A stretch of 64,000 nt of DNA, taken from positions 124,001-188,000 of the forward strand of contig CAVZMO010000015.1 in NCBI GenBank assembly GCA_963776195.1. Reading direction: 5' to 3'. The translations under genes were made by a program, and so were the position numbers. A model generated the notes under the pieces. The model had not been told where the DNA came from, did no database searches, and was given only the letters and a program-made list of their open reading frames with translations. Positions 8,820-16,949 of this stretch are shown piece after piece. Numbering within the stretch: position 1 is the first letter of the stretch; each line of letters starts with the position of its first letter. The stretch is from CAVZMO01 sp963776195. Its GTDB lineage: Bacteria > Nitrospirota > Thermodesulfovibrionia > Thermodesulfovibrionales > SM23-35.

Positions 8820-9621
8820 GAAGAACAGGCCGATCGGGGTGTTTGACTCAGGAATAGGCGGGCTCACGGTATTAAAGGAGATCATAAGAGAGTTACCGAA
8901 TGAGAGTACTATCTATCTCGGAGATACCGCAAGGGTACCCTATGGGACCAGGTCCCCGGAAACGGTTGTCCGGTATTCATTCGAGAACACGAAATTTTTG
9001 TCGACAAAGGAGATCAAACTCCTTGTGGTCGCCTGTAATACGGCGTCATCGGTAAGCCTCCATGCCGTCAAGAACAGCATCTCTATCCCTGTCATCGGGG
9101 TTATAGAACCAGGGGCAAAGGCTGCCGTTACGGCCACAAAGAATAAGAAAATCGGTGTCATCGGAACCGAGGCCACGGTAAAAAGCGGTTCCTACACAAA
9201 GGCTATTAAGGCCATCGATGGAGATATTGAAGTGTTCGGTCTTGCATGTCCTTTGTTTGTGCCGCTTGTAGAGGAAGGATGGACGGAAGGAACCATTGCG
9301 ACTATGATAGCCGAAAAATATCTCGACGATATAAAAGGAAGGGGCATAGATACCGTAGTGCTGGGGTGTACCCATTACCCTCTGTTGAAGCAGGTCATAG
9401 CCGATGTCATGGAAGAAGGTGTAATACTGATAGATTCCGCGATCGAGACCTCACGGGAAATCAGAAGAATACTTGAAGTCCTTGATCTGAAGAATGAAGA
9501 GAAAGGAATGCAGTCCAGGGAGTTCTATGTTACCGATTCCCATGAAAGGTTCTTAAAGGTCGGAGAGCAATTTCTTGGGCAGAAAATCGAACATATAGAG
9601 AGAATCGTCTTAGGAGGATAG
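8806..9621 (+). CDS. murI: Glutamate racemase
   Basis: A 271-residue cytoplasmic enzyme interconverting L- and D-glutamate for peptidoglycan. Diagnostic motifs are PIGVFDSGIGGLTVLKEI at the N-terminus, the first catalytic cysteine in VVACNTASS (near residue 76) and the second in VLGCTHYPLL (near residue 187). Length is standard. It overlaps the upstream GerMN gene by 14 bases and its stop codon directly abuts the ATG of rph. The grouping with the amidase and GerMN genes is a cell-wall context. Confidence 0.96.
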   Translation: MNIAKKNRPIGVFDSGIGGLTVLKEIIRELPNESTIYLGDTARVPYGTRSPETVVRYSFENTKFLSTKEIKLLVVACNTASSVSLHAVKNSISIPVIGVIEPGAKAAVTATKNKKIGVIGTEATVKSGSYTKAIKAIDGDIEVFGLACPLFVPLVEEGWTEGTIATMIAEKYLDDIKGRGIDTVVLGCTHYPLLKQVIADVMEEGVILIDSAIETSREIRRILEVLDLKNEEKGMQSREFYVTDSHERFLKVGEQFLGQKIEHIERIVLGG

Positions 9622-10353
9622 ATGAGAGTTGACGGCAGGAAAAATAATGAGATTCGCGGGGTCAAGATTCAAAGGAATTTTGTCGAAAGTGCCGAAGGTT
9701 CGGTATTGTTTTCTATGGGCAATACGAGGGTGATCTGCACCGCCTCGATCGAAGAGAGAGTCCCCCCTTTTTTGAAGGACCAGAAAAAAGGATGGATAAC
9801 GGCAGAGTATTCCATGCTTCCGAGGGCCACGCAGACGAGGACCATGAGGGAATCCTCTACCGGCAGGGTCAGCGGGAGGACCCATGAGATACAAAGGCTT
9901 ATCGGAAGGGCGCTCAGGTCGGTGGTGGATCTTTCGGGTCTTGGAGAGAGGACAATATGGATCGACTGTGATGTGCTCCAGGCTGACGGGGGCACGAGGA
10001 CCGCTTCAATAACAGGCGCCTTTATCTGTCTGTCGGATGCACTAAAATACGCACTGCGGAACGGCCTCATCGAAAGGACACCCTTAAAGGACTATCTCGC
10101 TGCGATAAGTGTAGGGGTAGTCCGCGGCCAGCCGATGATCGATCTCTGTTATTCGGAGGATTCGAGCGCAGAGGTGGATATGAATGTCGTTATGACGGGA
10201 AGCGGAAAGTTTGTCGAGATACAGGGTACCGCAGAGGGTTTGCCTTTTTCGAAAGGCTCATTAGACAGCCTCGTCAAGCTTGCAGAGGAAGGTATCGATA
10301 CCCTGATAGGCATGCAAAAGAGGTTAATAGAAGATGATGTAATCAGTTACTGA
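9622..10353 (+). CDS. rph: Ribonuclease PH
   Basis: A 243-residue phosphorolytic 3'-5' exoribonuclease that trims tRNA 3' ends. It begins RVDGR and contains GWITAEYSMLPRATQTRTMRE, GRTHEIQRLIGRALR and DCDVLQADGGTRTASITGA, all signatures of the family, and ends at the normal length. The ATG follows the murI stop with no spacer. About 100 A/T-rich bases separate it from ftsH, where a new promoter could lie. Confidence 0.96.
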   Translation: MRVDGRKNNEIRGVKIQRNFVESAEGSVLFSMGNTRVICTASIEERVPPFLKDQKKGWITAEYSMLPRATQTRTMRESSTGRVSGRTHEIQRLIGRALRSVVDLSGLGERTIWIDCDVLQADGGTRTASITGAFICLSDALKYALRNGLIERTPLKDYLAAISVGVVRGQPMIDLCYSEDSSAEVDMNVVMTGSGKFVEIQGTAEGLPFSKGSLDSLVKLAEEGIDTLIGMQKRLIEDDVISY

Positions 10354-10456
10354 AAAAGCCTTAATATGCTAAAATACATTACATTCCTTTATTCTGCTCT
10401 CTACAAAGTCTTAGATAAGGGATCGTTGGCAATTAAGATTAAAAAATAGAATCAAG

Positions 10457-12274
10457 GTGAACAGATTGAATACATATAGAAGTTTATTCATCTGGCTCTT
10501 AATCGGAGTCATGATGATCCTCCTTTTTAATCTCCTGAGCACCCCAAGGAAGGGGGAAGAGGAGATGATATTTTCAGAATTCATGACCAAGCTCGATGCC
10601 GGTGAGGTCGGTGAGGTCACTATCAAAGGGACCGTAATATCAGGCCTGTTGAAAGACGGAAAGAAGTTCAAAACCTATGTCGTAGAATATCCGGACCTTT
10701 TGAAAACGATGAGGGCAGAGAATGTAAAGATTACGGTTAAGCCTGAAGATCAGAATCCATGGTATTGGAGTCTCTTGTTTAATTGGGCCCCCATAATCTT
10801 CTTTGTTGTTATCTGGATATTCTTTATGCGGCAGATGCAGACGGGCGGCAACAAGGCCCTGTCTTTCGGAAAAGCAAAGGTGAAGCTTGCATCAGAAAAG
10901 TCGGTAAAGATAACCTTTGCCGATGTCGCCGGGATTGACGAGGCGAAGGCTGAAGTCCAGGAAATTATCGATTTTCTGAAGGACCCCCAGAAGTTTCAGA
11001 AACTCGGCGGAAAGATGCCTAAGGGCGTCCTCCTTGTCGGTGCGCCGGGTACCGGTAAAACCTTGCTCGCAAGGGCTATTGCAGGTGAGGCCGGGGTCCC
11101 ATTTTTTTCAATGTCAGGTTCTGATTTTGTGGAGATGTTTGTCGGTGTCGGGGCTTCGCGGGTGAGGGATCTCTTTGAGCAGGCAAAGAAAAGCGCACCC
11201 TGTATAATCTTTATCGATGAGATCGACGCTGTCGGCCGGCACAGGGGAGCGGGACTGGGAGGCGGACATGATGAACGCGAGCAGACACTGAACCAACTCC
11301 TTGTGGAAATGGACGGTTTTGAAGCAAATCAGGGAGTTATTATCATCGCGGCCACGAACAGGCCGGATGTCCTTGACCCTGCACTCTTGAGGCCGGGAAG
11401 GTTTGACAGGCAGGTGGTTGTCCCGCAGCCTGATGTAAAGGGAAGGCTTGAGATACTCAAGGTCCATACCAGGAATATCCCTGTCGATGAGAATGTCAGC
11501 CTCGATGAAATAGCACGGGGTACGCCGGGGTTTTCCGGCGCCGATCTTGAAAACCTTGTGAACGAGGCTGCTTTGCTCGCAGCACGGACGGCAAAAAGCA
11601 AAGTTGGAAGGTCTGATTTTGAAGCGGCCAAGGACAAGGTGCTGATGGGTGTGGAAAGAAAGAGCATGATAATCAGTGATGAAGAGAAGAAAAATACCGC
11701 ATATCACGAAGCAGGCCATGCACTCGTTGCAAAGCTTACGCCCGGGACCGATCCTCTGCATAAAGTCAGCATCATCCCCAGAGGCAGGGCCCTCGGGATT
11801 ACCCAGCAACTGCCTATTGATGACAGGTATACGTATTCGAGGGACTATCTCATGAACACCCTCTGTGTCCTTATGGGGGGAAGGGCCGCAGAAGAGATTG
11901 CCTTAAACCATAAGACTACAGGGGCCGGTAATGACCTTGAACGCGCAACAGACCTTGCAAGGAAGATGGTTACGGAGTGGGGTATGTCGGAGAAACTCGG
12001 TCCGCTTACCTTCGGGAAAAAGGATGAACAGATCTTCCTCGGCAGGGAGATAGCGAAGCATAAAGACTACAGTGAAAAGTCCGCGGTAGAGATAGATGAC
12101 GAGGTGAAGAGGATCGTGGTCGAGTCTTACAATACGGCAAAAAACCTCCTCACAGAAAACCGGGACCTTCTTGAGGCATTCGCAAAGACACTTCTCGAAA
12201 AGGAGACCGTTGACGGCGCCGAGATAGACGCGCTCATCCAGGAAGCGGAGTCAAAAAGGGTAGTTCAAGTTTGA
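10457..12274 (+). CDS. ftsH: ATP-dependent zinc metalloprotease FtsH
   Basis: A 605-residue membrane AAA+ protease. Two transmembrane segments (about residues 9-27 and 104-124) flank a periplasmic domain; then the AAA module has Walker A GAPGTGKT (near 196-203), Walker B IIFIDEIDAVG and the arginine-finger region RPGRFDR. The zinc motif is HEAGH near residue 418. It degrades misfolded membrane proteins, regulatory proteins and ssrA-tagged products. The start used is GTG at 10457; a TTG three codons later is possible. It stands alone with an upstream gap; a small GSU3473-like gene follows. Confidence 0.96.
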   Translation: MNRLNTYRSLFIWLLIGVMMILLFNLLSTPRKGEEEMIFSEFMTKLDAGEVGEVTIKGTVISGLLKDGKKFKTYVVEYPDLLKTMRAENVKITVKPEDQNPWYWSLLFNWAPIIFFVVIWIFFMRQMQTGGNKALSFGKAKVKLASEKSVKITFADVAGIDEAKAEVQEIIDFLKDPQKFQKLGGKMPKGVLLVGAPGTGKTLLARAIAGEAGVPFFSMSGSDFVEMFVGVGASRVRDLFEQAKKSAPCIIFIDEIDAVGRHRGAGLGGGHDEREQTLNQLLVEMDGFEANQGVIIIAATNRPDVLDPALLRPGRFDRQVVVPQPDVKGRLEILKVHTRNIPVDENVSLDEIARGTPGFSGADLENLVNEAALLAARTAKSKVGRSDFEAAKDKVLMGVERKSMIISDEEKKNTAYHEAGHALVAKLTPGTDPLHKVSIIPRGRALGITQQLPIDDRYTYSRDYLMNTLCVLMGGRAAEEIALNHKTTGAGNDLERATDLARKMVTEWGMSEKLGPLTFGKKDEQIFLGREIAKHKDYSEKSAVEIDDEVKRIVVESYNTAKNLLTENRDLLEAFAKTLLEKETVDGAEIDALIQEAESKRVVQV

Positions 12275-12325
12275 ACAGATTGATCAGTCACCGGGGAGTT
12301 CGGATTTTGAACTGAGAGCGCGTCA

Positions 12326-12667
12326 GTGAAGAAAAAGGCATCCGACTCAAAAGAAATTAAGGCACTTCGCAAAAAAGCTGAAAAAAAACTATCGAAGAAA
12401 GACAGCGCCCCGCAACATTTTACTTTACGGTCTCCCGAACAAAGAGAAATAAACATGCTCATAAAGGTAATGTATCAGGATGAAAAAATTGCTGAGATAG
12501 AAGCCTACCAACTCGAGGATCTTATTCGTTCCAACAAAATAAAAAAGTTTGTCCGTTCAGGCCGATGGGTAACTATCGGGATCGACCCGATAAGGAAAAC
12601 CAGAGAAGATTATTTGGAGATGCCGAAAAGACGGAAGTGCAGCAAAAAAACGCAAAAGAGGAAATAG
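12326..12667 (+). CDS. Small GSU3473-like conserved protein
   Basis: A 113-residue basic protein starting at GTG. The N-terminal 40 residues are lysine-rich and look disordered. The core (about residues 45-95) contains INMLIKVMYQDEKIAEIEAYQLEDLI followed by SNKIKKFVRSGRWVTIGIDPIR. That pattern resembles the short family named after Geobacter GSU3473; this assignment is from memory of the motif, not a search. The C-terminus is again basic (PKRRKCSKKTQKRK). Function is unknown. It lies between ftsH and folP on the same strand. Confidence 0.65.
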   Translation: MKKKASDSKEIKALRKKAEKKLSKKDSAPQHFTLRSPEQREINMLIKVMYQDEKIAEIEAYQLEDLIRSNKIKKFVRSGRWVTIGIDPIRKTREDYLEMPKRRKCSKKTQKRK

Positions 12668-12695
12668 TTCTTGTGCCGCCCACAGAGGAAATTGA

Positions 12696-13547
12696 ATGAA
12701 ACTTTCATGGGCAAATTATTCCTTGGACTTTTCTCAAAAGACATGCATCATGGGAATCCTGAATGTGACGCCGGATTCTTTTTCCGACAGCGGATTATAT
12801 TTTGATAAGGCCCAGGCGATCAACAGGGCTGTCCGGATGGCTGAAGAAGGCGCCGATATCATCGATATCGGGGGCGAATCGACAAGACCGGGCTCGGAAC
12901 CGTTGGCAATCGAGGAAGAACTGAGGCGGACAATCCCTGTTATTGAAGCGCTATCGAAAGAGATCGATATTCCCCTGTCCGTCGATACCTATAAATCCGG
13001 TGTGGCAAGAAGGGCGCTTGACGCTGGTGCATCGATGGTAAACGACATAAGCGGTTTGAGATTCGATCCCTGGATGCCGAAGGTCGTCTCGGAATATAGG
13101 GTGCCGGTAGTGATTATGCATATTAAGGGCGCTCCAAAGGACATGCAGAAAAATCCCGTATACCAGGCCCTGATGCCTGAAGTTATGGACACTTTGAGGG
13201 AAGGCATACGGTCGGCAATGGACTCCGGGGTATCGGAAGATAAGATAATAGTCGATCCCGGCATAGGGTTTGGGAAGACCTCCGAACACAACCTTGAGAT
13301 CATTCACAACCTTCGTGAGTTGACTTTTTTGGAAAAGCCTGTTCTCATCGGACCGTCAAGAAAGGCCTTCATCGGGAAGGTCCTCGGAGACGTGCCTCCC
13401 GGAGAAAGGCTGGAAGGGACCGCGGCTGCGGTCGCCGTCTCGATAATGAATGGTGCAAATATAATCCGCGTCCATGATGTAAAGGAAATGGCCAAGGTGG
13501 CAAAGGTTGCCGATGCGATCAAGAGGATGCGGACAGATAATGCTTAA
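12696..13547 (+). CDS. folP: Dihydropteroate synthase
   Basis: A 283-residue TIM-barrel enzyme condensing p-aminobenzoate with 6-hydroxymethyl-dihydropterin diphosphate in folate synthesis. Motifs in order: MGILNVTPDSFSDSG (sulfonamide-site loop 1), DIGGESTRPGS, SVDTYKSGVARRALDAG, MVNDISGLRFDP, VIMHIKGAPKDMQ, DPGIGFGKTSEHN, IGPSRKAFIGKVLG and RVHDVKEM. All match the family and length is normal. The trp operon with an amphibolic-type glutamine amidotransferase lies about 4 kb downstream. Confidence 0.96.
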   Translation: MKLSWANYSLDFSQKTCIMGILNVTPDSFSDSGLYFDKAQAINRAVRMAEEGADIIDIGGESTRPGSEPLAIEEELRRTIPVIEALSKEIDIPLSVDTYKSGVARRALDAGASMVNDISGLRFDPWMPKVVSEYRVPVVIMHIKGAPKDMQKNPVYQALMPEVMDTLREGIRSAMDSGVSEDKIIVDPGIGFGKTSEHNLEIIHNLRELTFLEKPVLIGPSRKAFIGKVLGDVPPGERLEGTAAAVAVSIMNGANIIRVHDVKEMAKVAKVADAIKRMRTDNA

Positions 13548-13607
13548 AAAAGCAATACTTGCATTGGATTTTATTATTGCGCTTGTTTCGTATTTTTCTT
13601 ACCTATA

Positions 13608-13710
13608 CAACCCCCTTGCCCCTTTTACTAAGGGGGAATTCGTTTGTGATGACACCTCAAGGAAGAAAATCAAGAATTTTCCCTTTAGTAAAGGGGGATT
13701 AAGGGGGTTG
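13608..13710. repeat. Pair of inverted dispersed palindromic repeats
   Basis: Two copies of a C/G-run repeat lie head to head at about 13608-13640 and 13675-13710. The second contains TTTAGTAAAGGGGG followed by ATTAAGGGGG; the first is its near reverse complement. Together they could fold into a long hairpin. Relatives of the same repeat occur at about 22190, 22815, 26733, 45648 and, more weakly, 17558. The right-hand copy ends just before the next gene. Confidence 0.75.
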
Positions 13711-13721
13711 TCATAAAACTC

Positions 13722-14123
13722 TTGCTCTTCCACGCCCATAAGTGGTGGTTTAAGACAGCATCGAAGGGCCTTCCACAGGTTCCGGATACCGAAGAGGAGG
13801 ATTCCATGGAAAATGCCGTCGTGGTTTTTTTCCATGCGGAAAAAGAGGATGAAGAAAAAGGGAAAGGTCTCCTTGATAAGGTAGTGAAGAACATCAAGTG
13901 GCTTGCAGGCAAGTTCGGAACAAAGAACGTCGTCATCCATTCATTCAACCACCTTTCATCGAGCAAGGCATCGCCTGAATTTTCGGAGTCGACGATTAAA
14001 CAGGCTGCCGAAAGGCTGCAGAACGCCGGTTATACGATAATGTGCACGCCTTTCGGATATTTTAATGAATTTTCCATCCACGTCGGAGGCGAGAGCCTTG
14101 CGAAGGTGTTTAAGGAGTTTTGA
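13722..14123 (+). CDS. Stand-alone archaeal-type ThrRS editing-domain homologue (DTD-like)
   Basis: A roughly 133-residue protein resembling the N-terminal editing domain of archaeal threonyl-tRNA synthetases, which shares the D-aminoacyl-tRNA deacylase fold. Signs are the opening LLFHAHKWWFKTA, an acidic stretch, then NAVVVFFHAEKEDEE, NVVIHSFNHLSSSKASPE and the C-terminal GYTIMCTPFGYFNEFSIHVGGESLAKV. The likely role is hydrolysis of mischarged tRNA, by analogy only. The start is uncertain. The frame shows TTG at 13722, but relatives usually begin two or three residues earlier, where this sequence has ATA (13713), and the dispersed repeat ends immediately upstream. It may have altered the original start. 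A TorD-like gene begins 3 bases after the stop. Confidence 0.65.
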   Translation: MLFHAHKWWFKTASKGLPQVPDTEEEDSMENAVVVFFHAEKEDEEKGKGLLDKVVKNIKWLAGKFGTKNVVIHSFNHLSSSKASPEFSESTIKQAAERLQNAGYTIMCTPFGYFNEFSIHVGGESLAKVFKEF

Positions 14124-14126
14124 AGA

Positions 14127-14675
14127 GTGAACTTTCTTGATGACGATGCACGGGGGCGGTCAGATTTCTATAAGCTGTTTGCCCCTCTTTTCTTGCGGGA
14201 GCCGGACGAGCAGACCCTGACCCGGATCAAGGATATATTCGAAATAAAATATGGCGACTCTTCAAACGAAATACGAATGGATTTTTTTTATCTTTTTTCC
14301 GATACCGGGGGGCGACTTCCGCCATACGAGTCGCTGTATAACTATCCGATGCCGGATAAGCCGAGATTATGGGGAAGGGCTACCGAAGAAGTGCAGGCAC
14401 TCTACGAATCCGCAGGGCTTGTGATCGACGAGGAAGTTGAGTTTATTCCGGACCATCTCTTTGCAGAATTGCTCTTTATGAGCTATTTGATAGAGAATCA
14501 TCTCATGGAACAGCAGAAGTTTTTTCTTGAAGATCATCTGCTCGCCTGGGTCCTCGATTATTGCGATGAGATCAAGAGAATCGCACGGACCTCCTTCTAT
14601 AAACGGGTCGCGGAATTGCTCAATGATTTTATACTCGATGAATGCGAAGAGTTCGGGATAGAAACAGACCTGTGA
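14127..14675 (+). CDS. TorD/DmsD-family molybdoenzyme chaperone
   Basis: A 182-residue all-helical protein starting at GTG. It has family features of redox-enzyme maturation chaperones: RSDFYKLFAPLFLREPD at the N-terminus, a central LPPYESLYNYPMPDKPRLWGR, then YESAGL and the signature EFIPDHLFAELLFMSYLIE. Such proteins bind twin-arginine leaders and guard cofactor insertion into molybdopterin oxidoreductases such as TMAO, DMSO or nitrate reductases. No such oxidoreductase lies in the window, so the client is unknown. It is probably co-transcribed with the preceding editing-domain gene. Confidence 0.78.
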   Translation: MNFLDDDARGRSDFYKLFAPLFLREPDEQTLTRIKDIFEIKYGDSSNEIRMDFFYLFSDTGGRLPPYESLYNYPMPDKPRLWGRATEEVQALYESAGLVIDEEVEFIPDHLFAELLFMSYLIENHLMEQQKFFLEDHLLAWVLDYCDEIKRIARTSFYKRVAELLNDFILDECEEFGIETDL

Positions 14676-14767
14676 TGTCGTTTCCCGCGACACCGGTATC
14701 TGAACCATTCGGCACCGTCCAACCCCTGTGATAGCATATTTCCTTATTCCTGTGATAATATTTTTTC

Positions 14768-16600
14768 ATGATCAATGATCTCCGGCTTCATGGAACCATC
14801 GGCCCTGTGGAATATTTTGCATTTGTCGGCGGGGCGAGTGCCTTGAATTCCTATTTTTACGAGGAAGGACCGTCAAGCATCAGGTTTTTTTCGAGGGGTA
14901 ACGAATTTACGATCACCGAAGAAGATATCTCTTATAAGGGGACAGGAGGGAGCTTCTGTGAGTACATGTTCGGTGTCGAGAAACCTTTTAAGGATATCAT
15001 GAAAAAGTCGATCGCAAACAGACTGATCATGTTCGGCGCATTCCTCGATGAAAATGAACGGATTGTCTTTACGAATGATACGGAAGGCAGGGAGTCTTTT
15101 TATCGTCTTTTTCTCCAGGGGCATGCAGTAAAGAATTATTATTTTTTTGTTTCGTCGGATTTCAGCGGAGATTATCGAAAAAGACAGAAACAGGTTCTCA
15201 GATCCGTCGGCAAATTCCTCAAGAGAACGCATCTGATAACCGAAGATATGGATACGGAGCTCCTCAACGGTTTTCTGTCTGAACTGAAAGAAAAGCATTC
15301 TACGGTATTCGTCTTTAAGCTGGTACACAGGGGGAACCTGCAATTTTATAAGGTATTCACCGGTTTTTATTCCAAAGAAAGATCACTGTCTTCGGATGAG
15401 GAGCTTTTTATTGATGATATCGCCCTGGCACACGATATCGACCGTTACCAACAGGAGAGGATGAAGATCGATATCATGTACAGGCATCCCGATAACAAAC
15501 GGGTCGTCGACGAGTACAGGGATATCCTGCTGGGCGGGACGTCAAAGGACGCGCTTCAGCATTCCGAGTTTGCGCGGCTGCGCAGGTTACGCACTCTGGG
15601 AATAAGAAATAATATCCCCAGCGTCCTCTTCGAGACCCTTGATGACCTTCTTCTGAGAGGCCGGAAGATTCAGGAGATAGAAGAGCCTGAGTATCTCAGG
15701 GACACGAGGGCGATACTTCAGAGCCTCTTTTTCAAAGACTTGTCACTCAAGAGACACATAATAAACGAAGATATTATGCGGCTGGTAAAGGCGAAGCAGT
15801 TGGCTGAATCGCAAGGGGACAAGGGCTTCGAGCAGATCCTCCTCGACACGGTGAGGGCCTGTGACGAGATAGCCCGCGAGACGAATGACTTTGGTTTTTT
15901 TGAAGAGTTTACCTCTATCGTTACCTACTTCGACAGATATGACAATGTCTCTACGTTATTGAGCCAGATAGCTTTTATGGAAAATGTGGCGTTCACGGAA
16001 GATTCCTTGAGGAGTCTGATCGGAAATAAGAAGGAATTTGACAGGCTGGACCAGAAGCTCTTTGACGAGGTGTTCATTAAAGAGCTTCTGAATAACAGGT
16101 ATATCACGGCGTATGGCAAGAAAAAGGTCAGTGCGGTATCAAAGGGTATGAAAAAGATTACTGCCGGAGATGCGTCGCTGCGGGATGTCGTTACGGAAGT
16201 GAAGTACATTGCGGATGAGGAGAAGCTTTATCGCTTGATACGGACCGCTCTTAAAGATAGGATGCGAAGCTTCTTTCCCGGCCCGGACACAAGACAAGGA
16301 CGGGAGAAGATAAAGGAAGACATTACCAGAGAGCTTGCCGCTAAAGGTGTTGTCGGGGAAATCGATAAAAAACTATTCGATAAGGTGTTTCTTGATCTCG
16401 GGAAAGAGGCTTTCTATCTCAACCATATTTTACCCGCGATTATCCATACCAAGGATACCGCATTGAGAGAAGACTTTTTGGACAACAGCGGACTTGACAG
16501 GTTTTATATAGAGATCCTCGAAAAGGAATATTGTGAGAACAGAAACCTCAGCGTTGCGCTGCTCGAACCGTTTTTTCTTGGAGGCGGCGAGCGGATTTGA
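14768..16600 (+). CDS. Large uncharacterised conserved protein
   Basis: A 610-residue soluble protein not assigned to a family. It has no signal peptide or membrane segments and is rich in charged residues. The first about 230 residues look alpha/beta (HGTIGPVEYFAFVGGASALNSYF near the start, then VFVFKLVHRGNLQFYKVFTGFY). The rest, from about residue 270, is helical, with repeated acidic/basic helices. Codon use looks like that of its neighbours. Its stop codon at 16598-16600 lies within the tRNA-Cys gene on the opposite strand, so the last seven codons (ending FLGGGERI) are antisense to tRNA. It follows the TorD-like gene after about 90 bases. Confidence 0.7.
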   Translation: MINDLRLHGTIGPVEYFAFVGGASALNSYFYEEGPSSIRFFSRGNEFTITEEDISYKGTGGSFCEYMFGVEKPFKDIMKKSIANRLIMFGAFLDENERIVFTNDTEGRESFYRLFLQGHAVKNYYFFVSSDFSGDYRKRQKQVLRSVGKFLKRTHLITEDMDTELLNGFLSELKEKHSTVFVFKLVHRGNLQFYKVFTGFYSKERSLSSDEELFIDDIALAHDIDRYQQERMKIDIMYRHPDNKRVVDEYRDILLGGTSKDALQHSEFARLRRLRTLGIRNNIPSVLFETLDDLLLRGRKIQEIEEPEYLRDTRAILQSLFFKDLSLKRHIINEDIMRLVKAKQLAESQGDKGFEQILLDTVRACDEIARETNDFGFFEEFTSIVTYFDRYDNVSTLLSQIAFMENVAFTEDSLRSLIGNKKEFDRLDQKLFDEVFIKELLNNRYITAYGKKKVSAVSKGMKKITAGDASLRDVVTEVKYIADEEKLYRLIRTALKDRMRSFFPGPDTRQGREKIKEDITRELAAKGVVGEIDKKLFDKVFLDLGKEAFYLNHILPAIIHTKDTALREDFLDNSGLDRFYIEILEKEYCENRNLSVALLEPFFLGGGERI

Positions 16601-16654
16601 ACCGCTGTATAAAGGTTTTGCAGACCTCCCCCTTAGCCACTTGGGTACGCCGCC
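16579..16654 (-). tRNA. tRNA-Cys (GCA)
   Basis: A 76-base cloverleaf with CCA encoded. The acceptor stem GGCGGCG pairs with CGCCGCC, discriminator U, then CCA. The D stem is CCC/GGG, the anticodon loop CUGCAAA carries GCA, and the T arm AGCGG-UUCAAAU-CCGCU is complete. It is encoded opposite to, and overlaps by 22 bases, the end of the 610-residue protein gene. Confidence 0.93.
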
Positions 16655-16669
16655 TTAAAGATAAAATCC

Positions 16670-16700
16670 AGTAGGGGCGACCCGCCGGGTCGCCCCTACT
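16670..16700. repeat. REP-like palindrome between two tRNA genes
   Basis: AGTAGGGGCGACCC and GGGTCGCCCCTACT form a near-perfect hairpin with a three-base centre. This type of short G/C-rich palindrome is widely dispersed in environmental bacterial genomes. It could serve as a terminator for the upstream tRNA-Gly on the minus strand, although no T run follows. Confidence 0.7.
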
Positions 16701-16717
16701 AATTATTAATGGTTCTA

Positions 16718-16793
16718 TGGAGCGGGAAACGGGATTCGAACCCGCGACCCCAACCTTGGCAAGGTTGTGCTCTACCAACTGAGCTATTCCCGC
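16718..16793 (-). tRNA. tRNA-Gly (GCC)
   Basis: A 76-base cloverleaf with CCA encoded. The acceptor stem GCGGGAA pairs with TTCCCGC, followed by U and CCA. AGCTCAGTTGGTAGAGC is a textbook D arm, CTTGCCAAG carries the GCC anticodon, and GCGGGTTCGAATCCCGT is the T arm. It is transcribed with tRNA-Cys on the minus strand, 63 bases upstream of it. Confidence 0.96.
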
Positions 16794-16816
16794 ACAATAA
16801 GTGAATAGTCAAATAT

Positions 16817-16905
16817 AGAGAAGTGAAAAGTTTGGAAAGATACTTGAAAACTCTTCACTTCTGACCCTCAACTCTTAACTTATTATAAAATAATAAGCTA
16901 TAATG
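16817..16905 (+). promoter_or_regulatory. Inverted repeats and candidate promoter ahead of trpE
   Basis: This spacer contains two inverted repeats: AGAAGTGAAAAGTTT against AAAACTCTTCACTTCT (about 16819-16862), and the perfect palindrome CTTATTATAAAATAATAAG (16879-16897). A TATAAT hexamer follows at 16899-16904, about 45 bases before the trpE start, and could be a -10 box; no clear -35 box is seen. No leader peptide with consecutive Trp codons is apparent, so classical attenuation is not supported. Confidence 0.4.
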
Positions 16906-16949
16906 AATTTTACCATAAAATACTAATAGAAAGAGCAGGTTTTGTCAAT

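Noticed and set aside
13507..13940. Short ORFs on both strands around the inverted repeat pair after folP
   Set aside because: They run through the palindromic repeats and have no family features; the plus-strand one overlaps folP.
16548..16778. A minus-strand ORF across tRNA-Gly, the palindrome and tRNA-Cys
   Set aside because: Fully explained by the two tRNA genes.
16817..16949. Trp attenuator with leader peptide before trpE
   Set aside because: Inverted repeats are present but no short ORF with tandem Trp codons was found.
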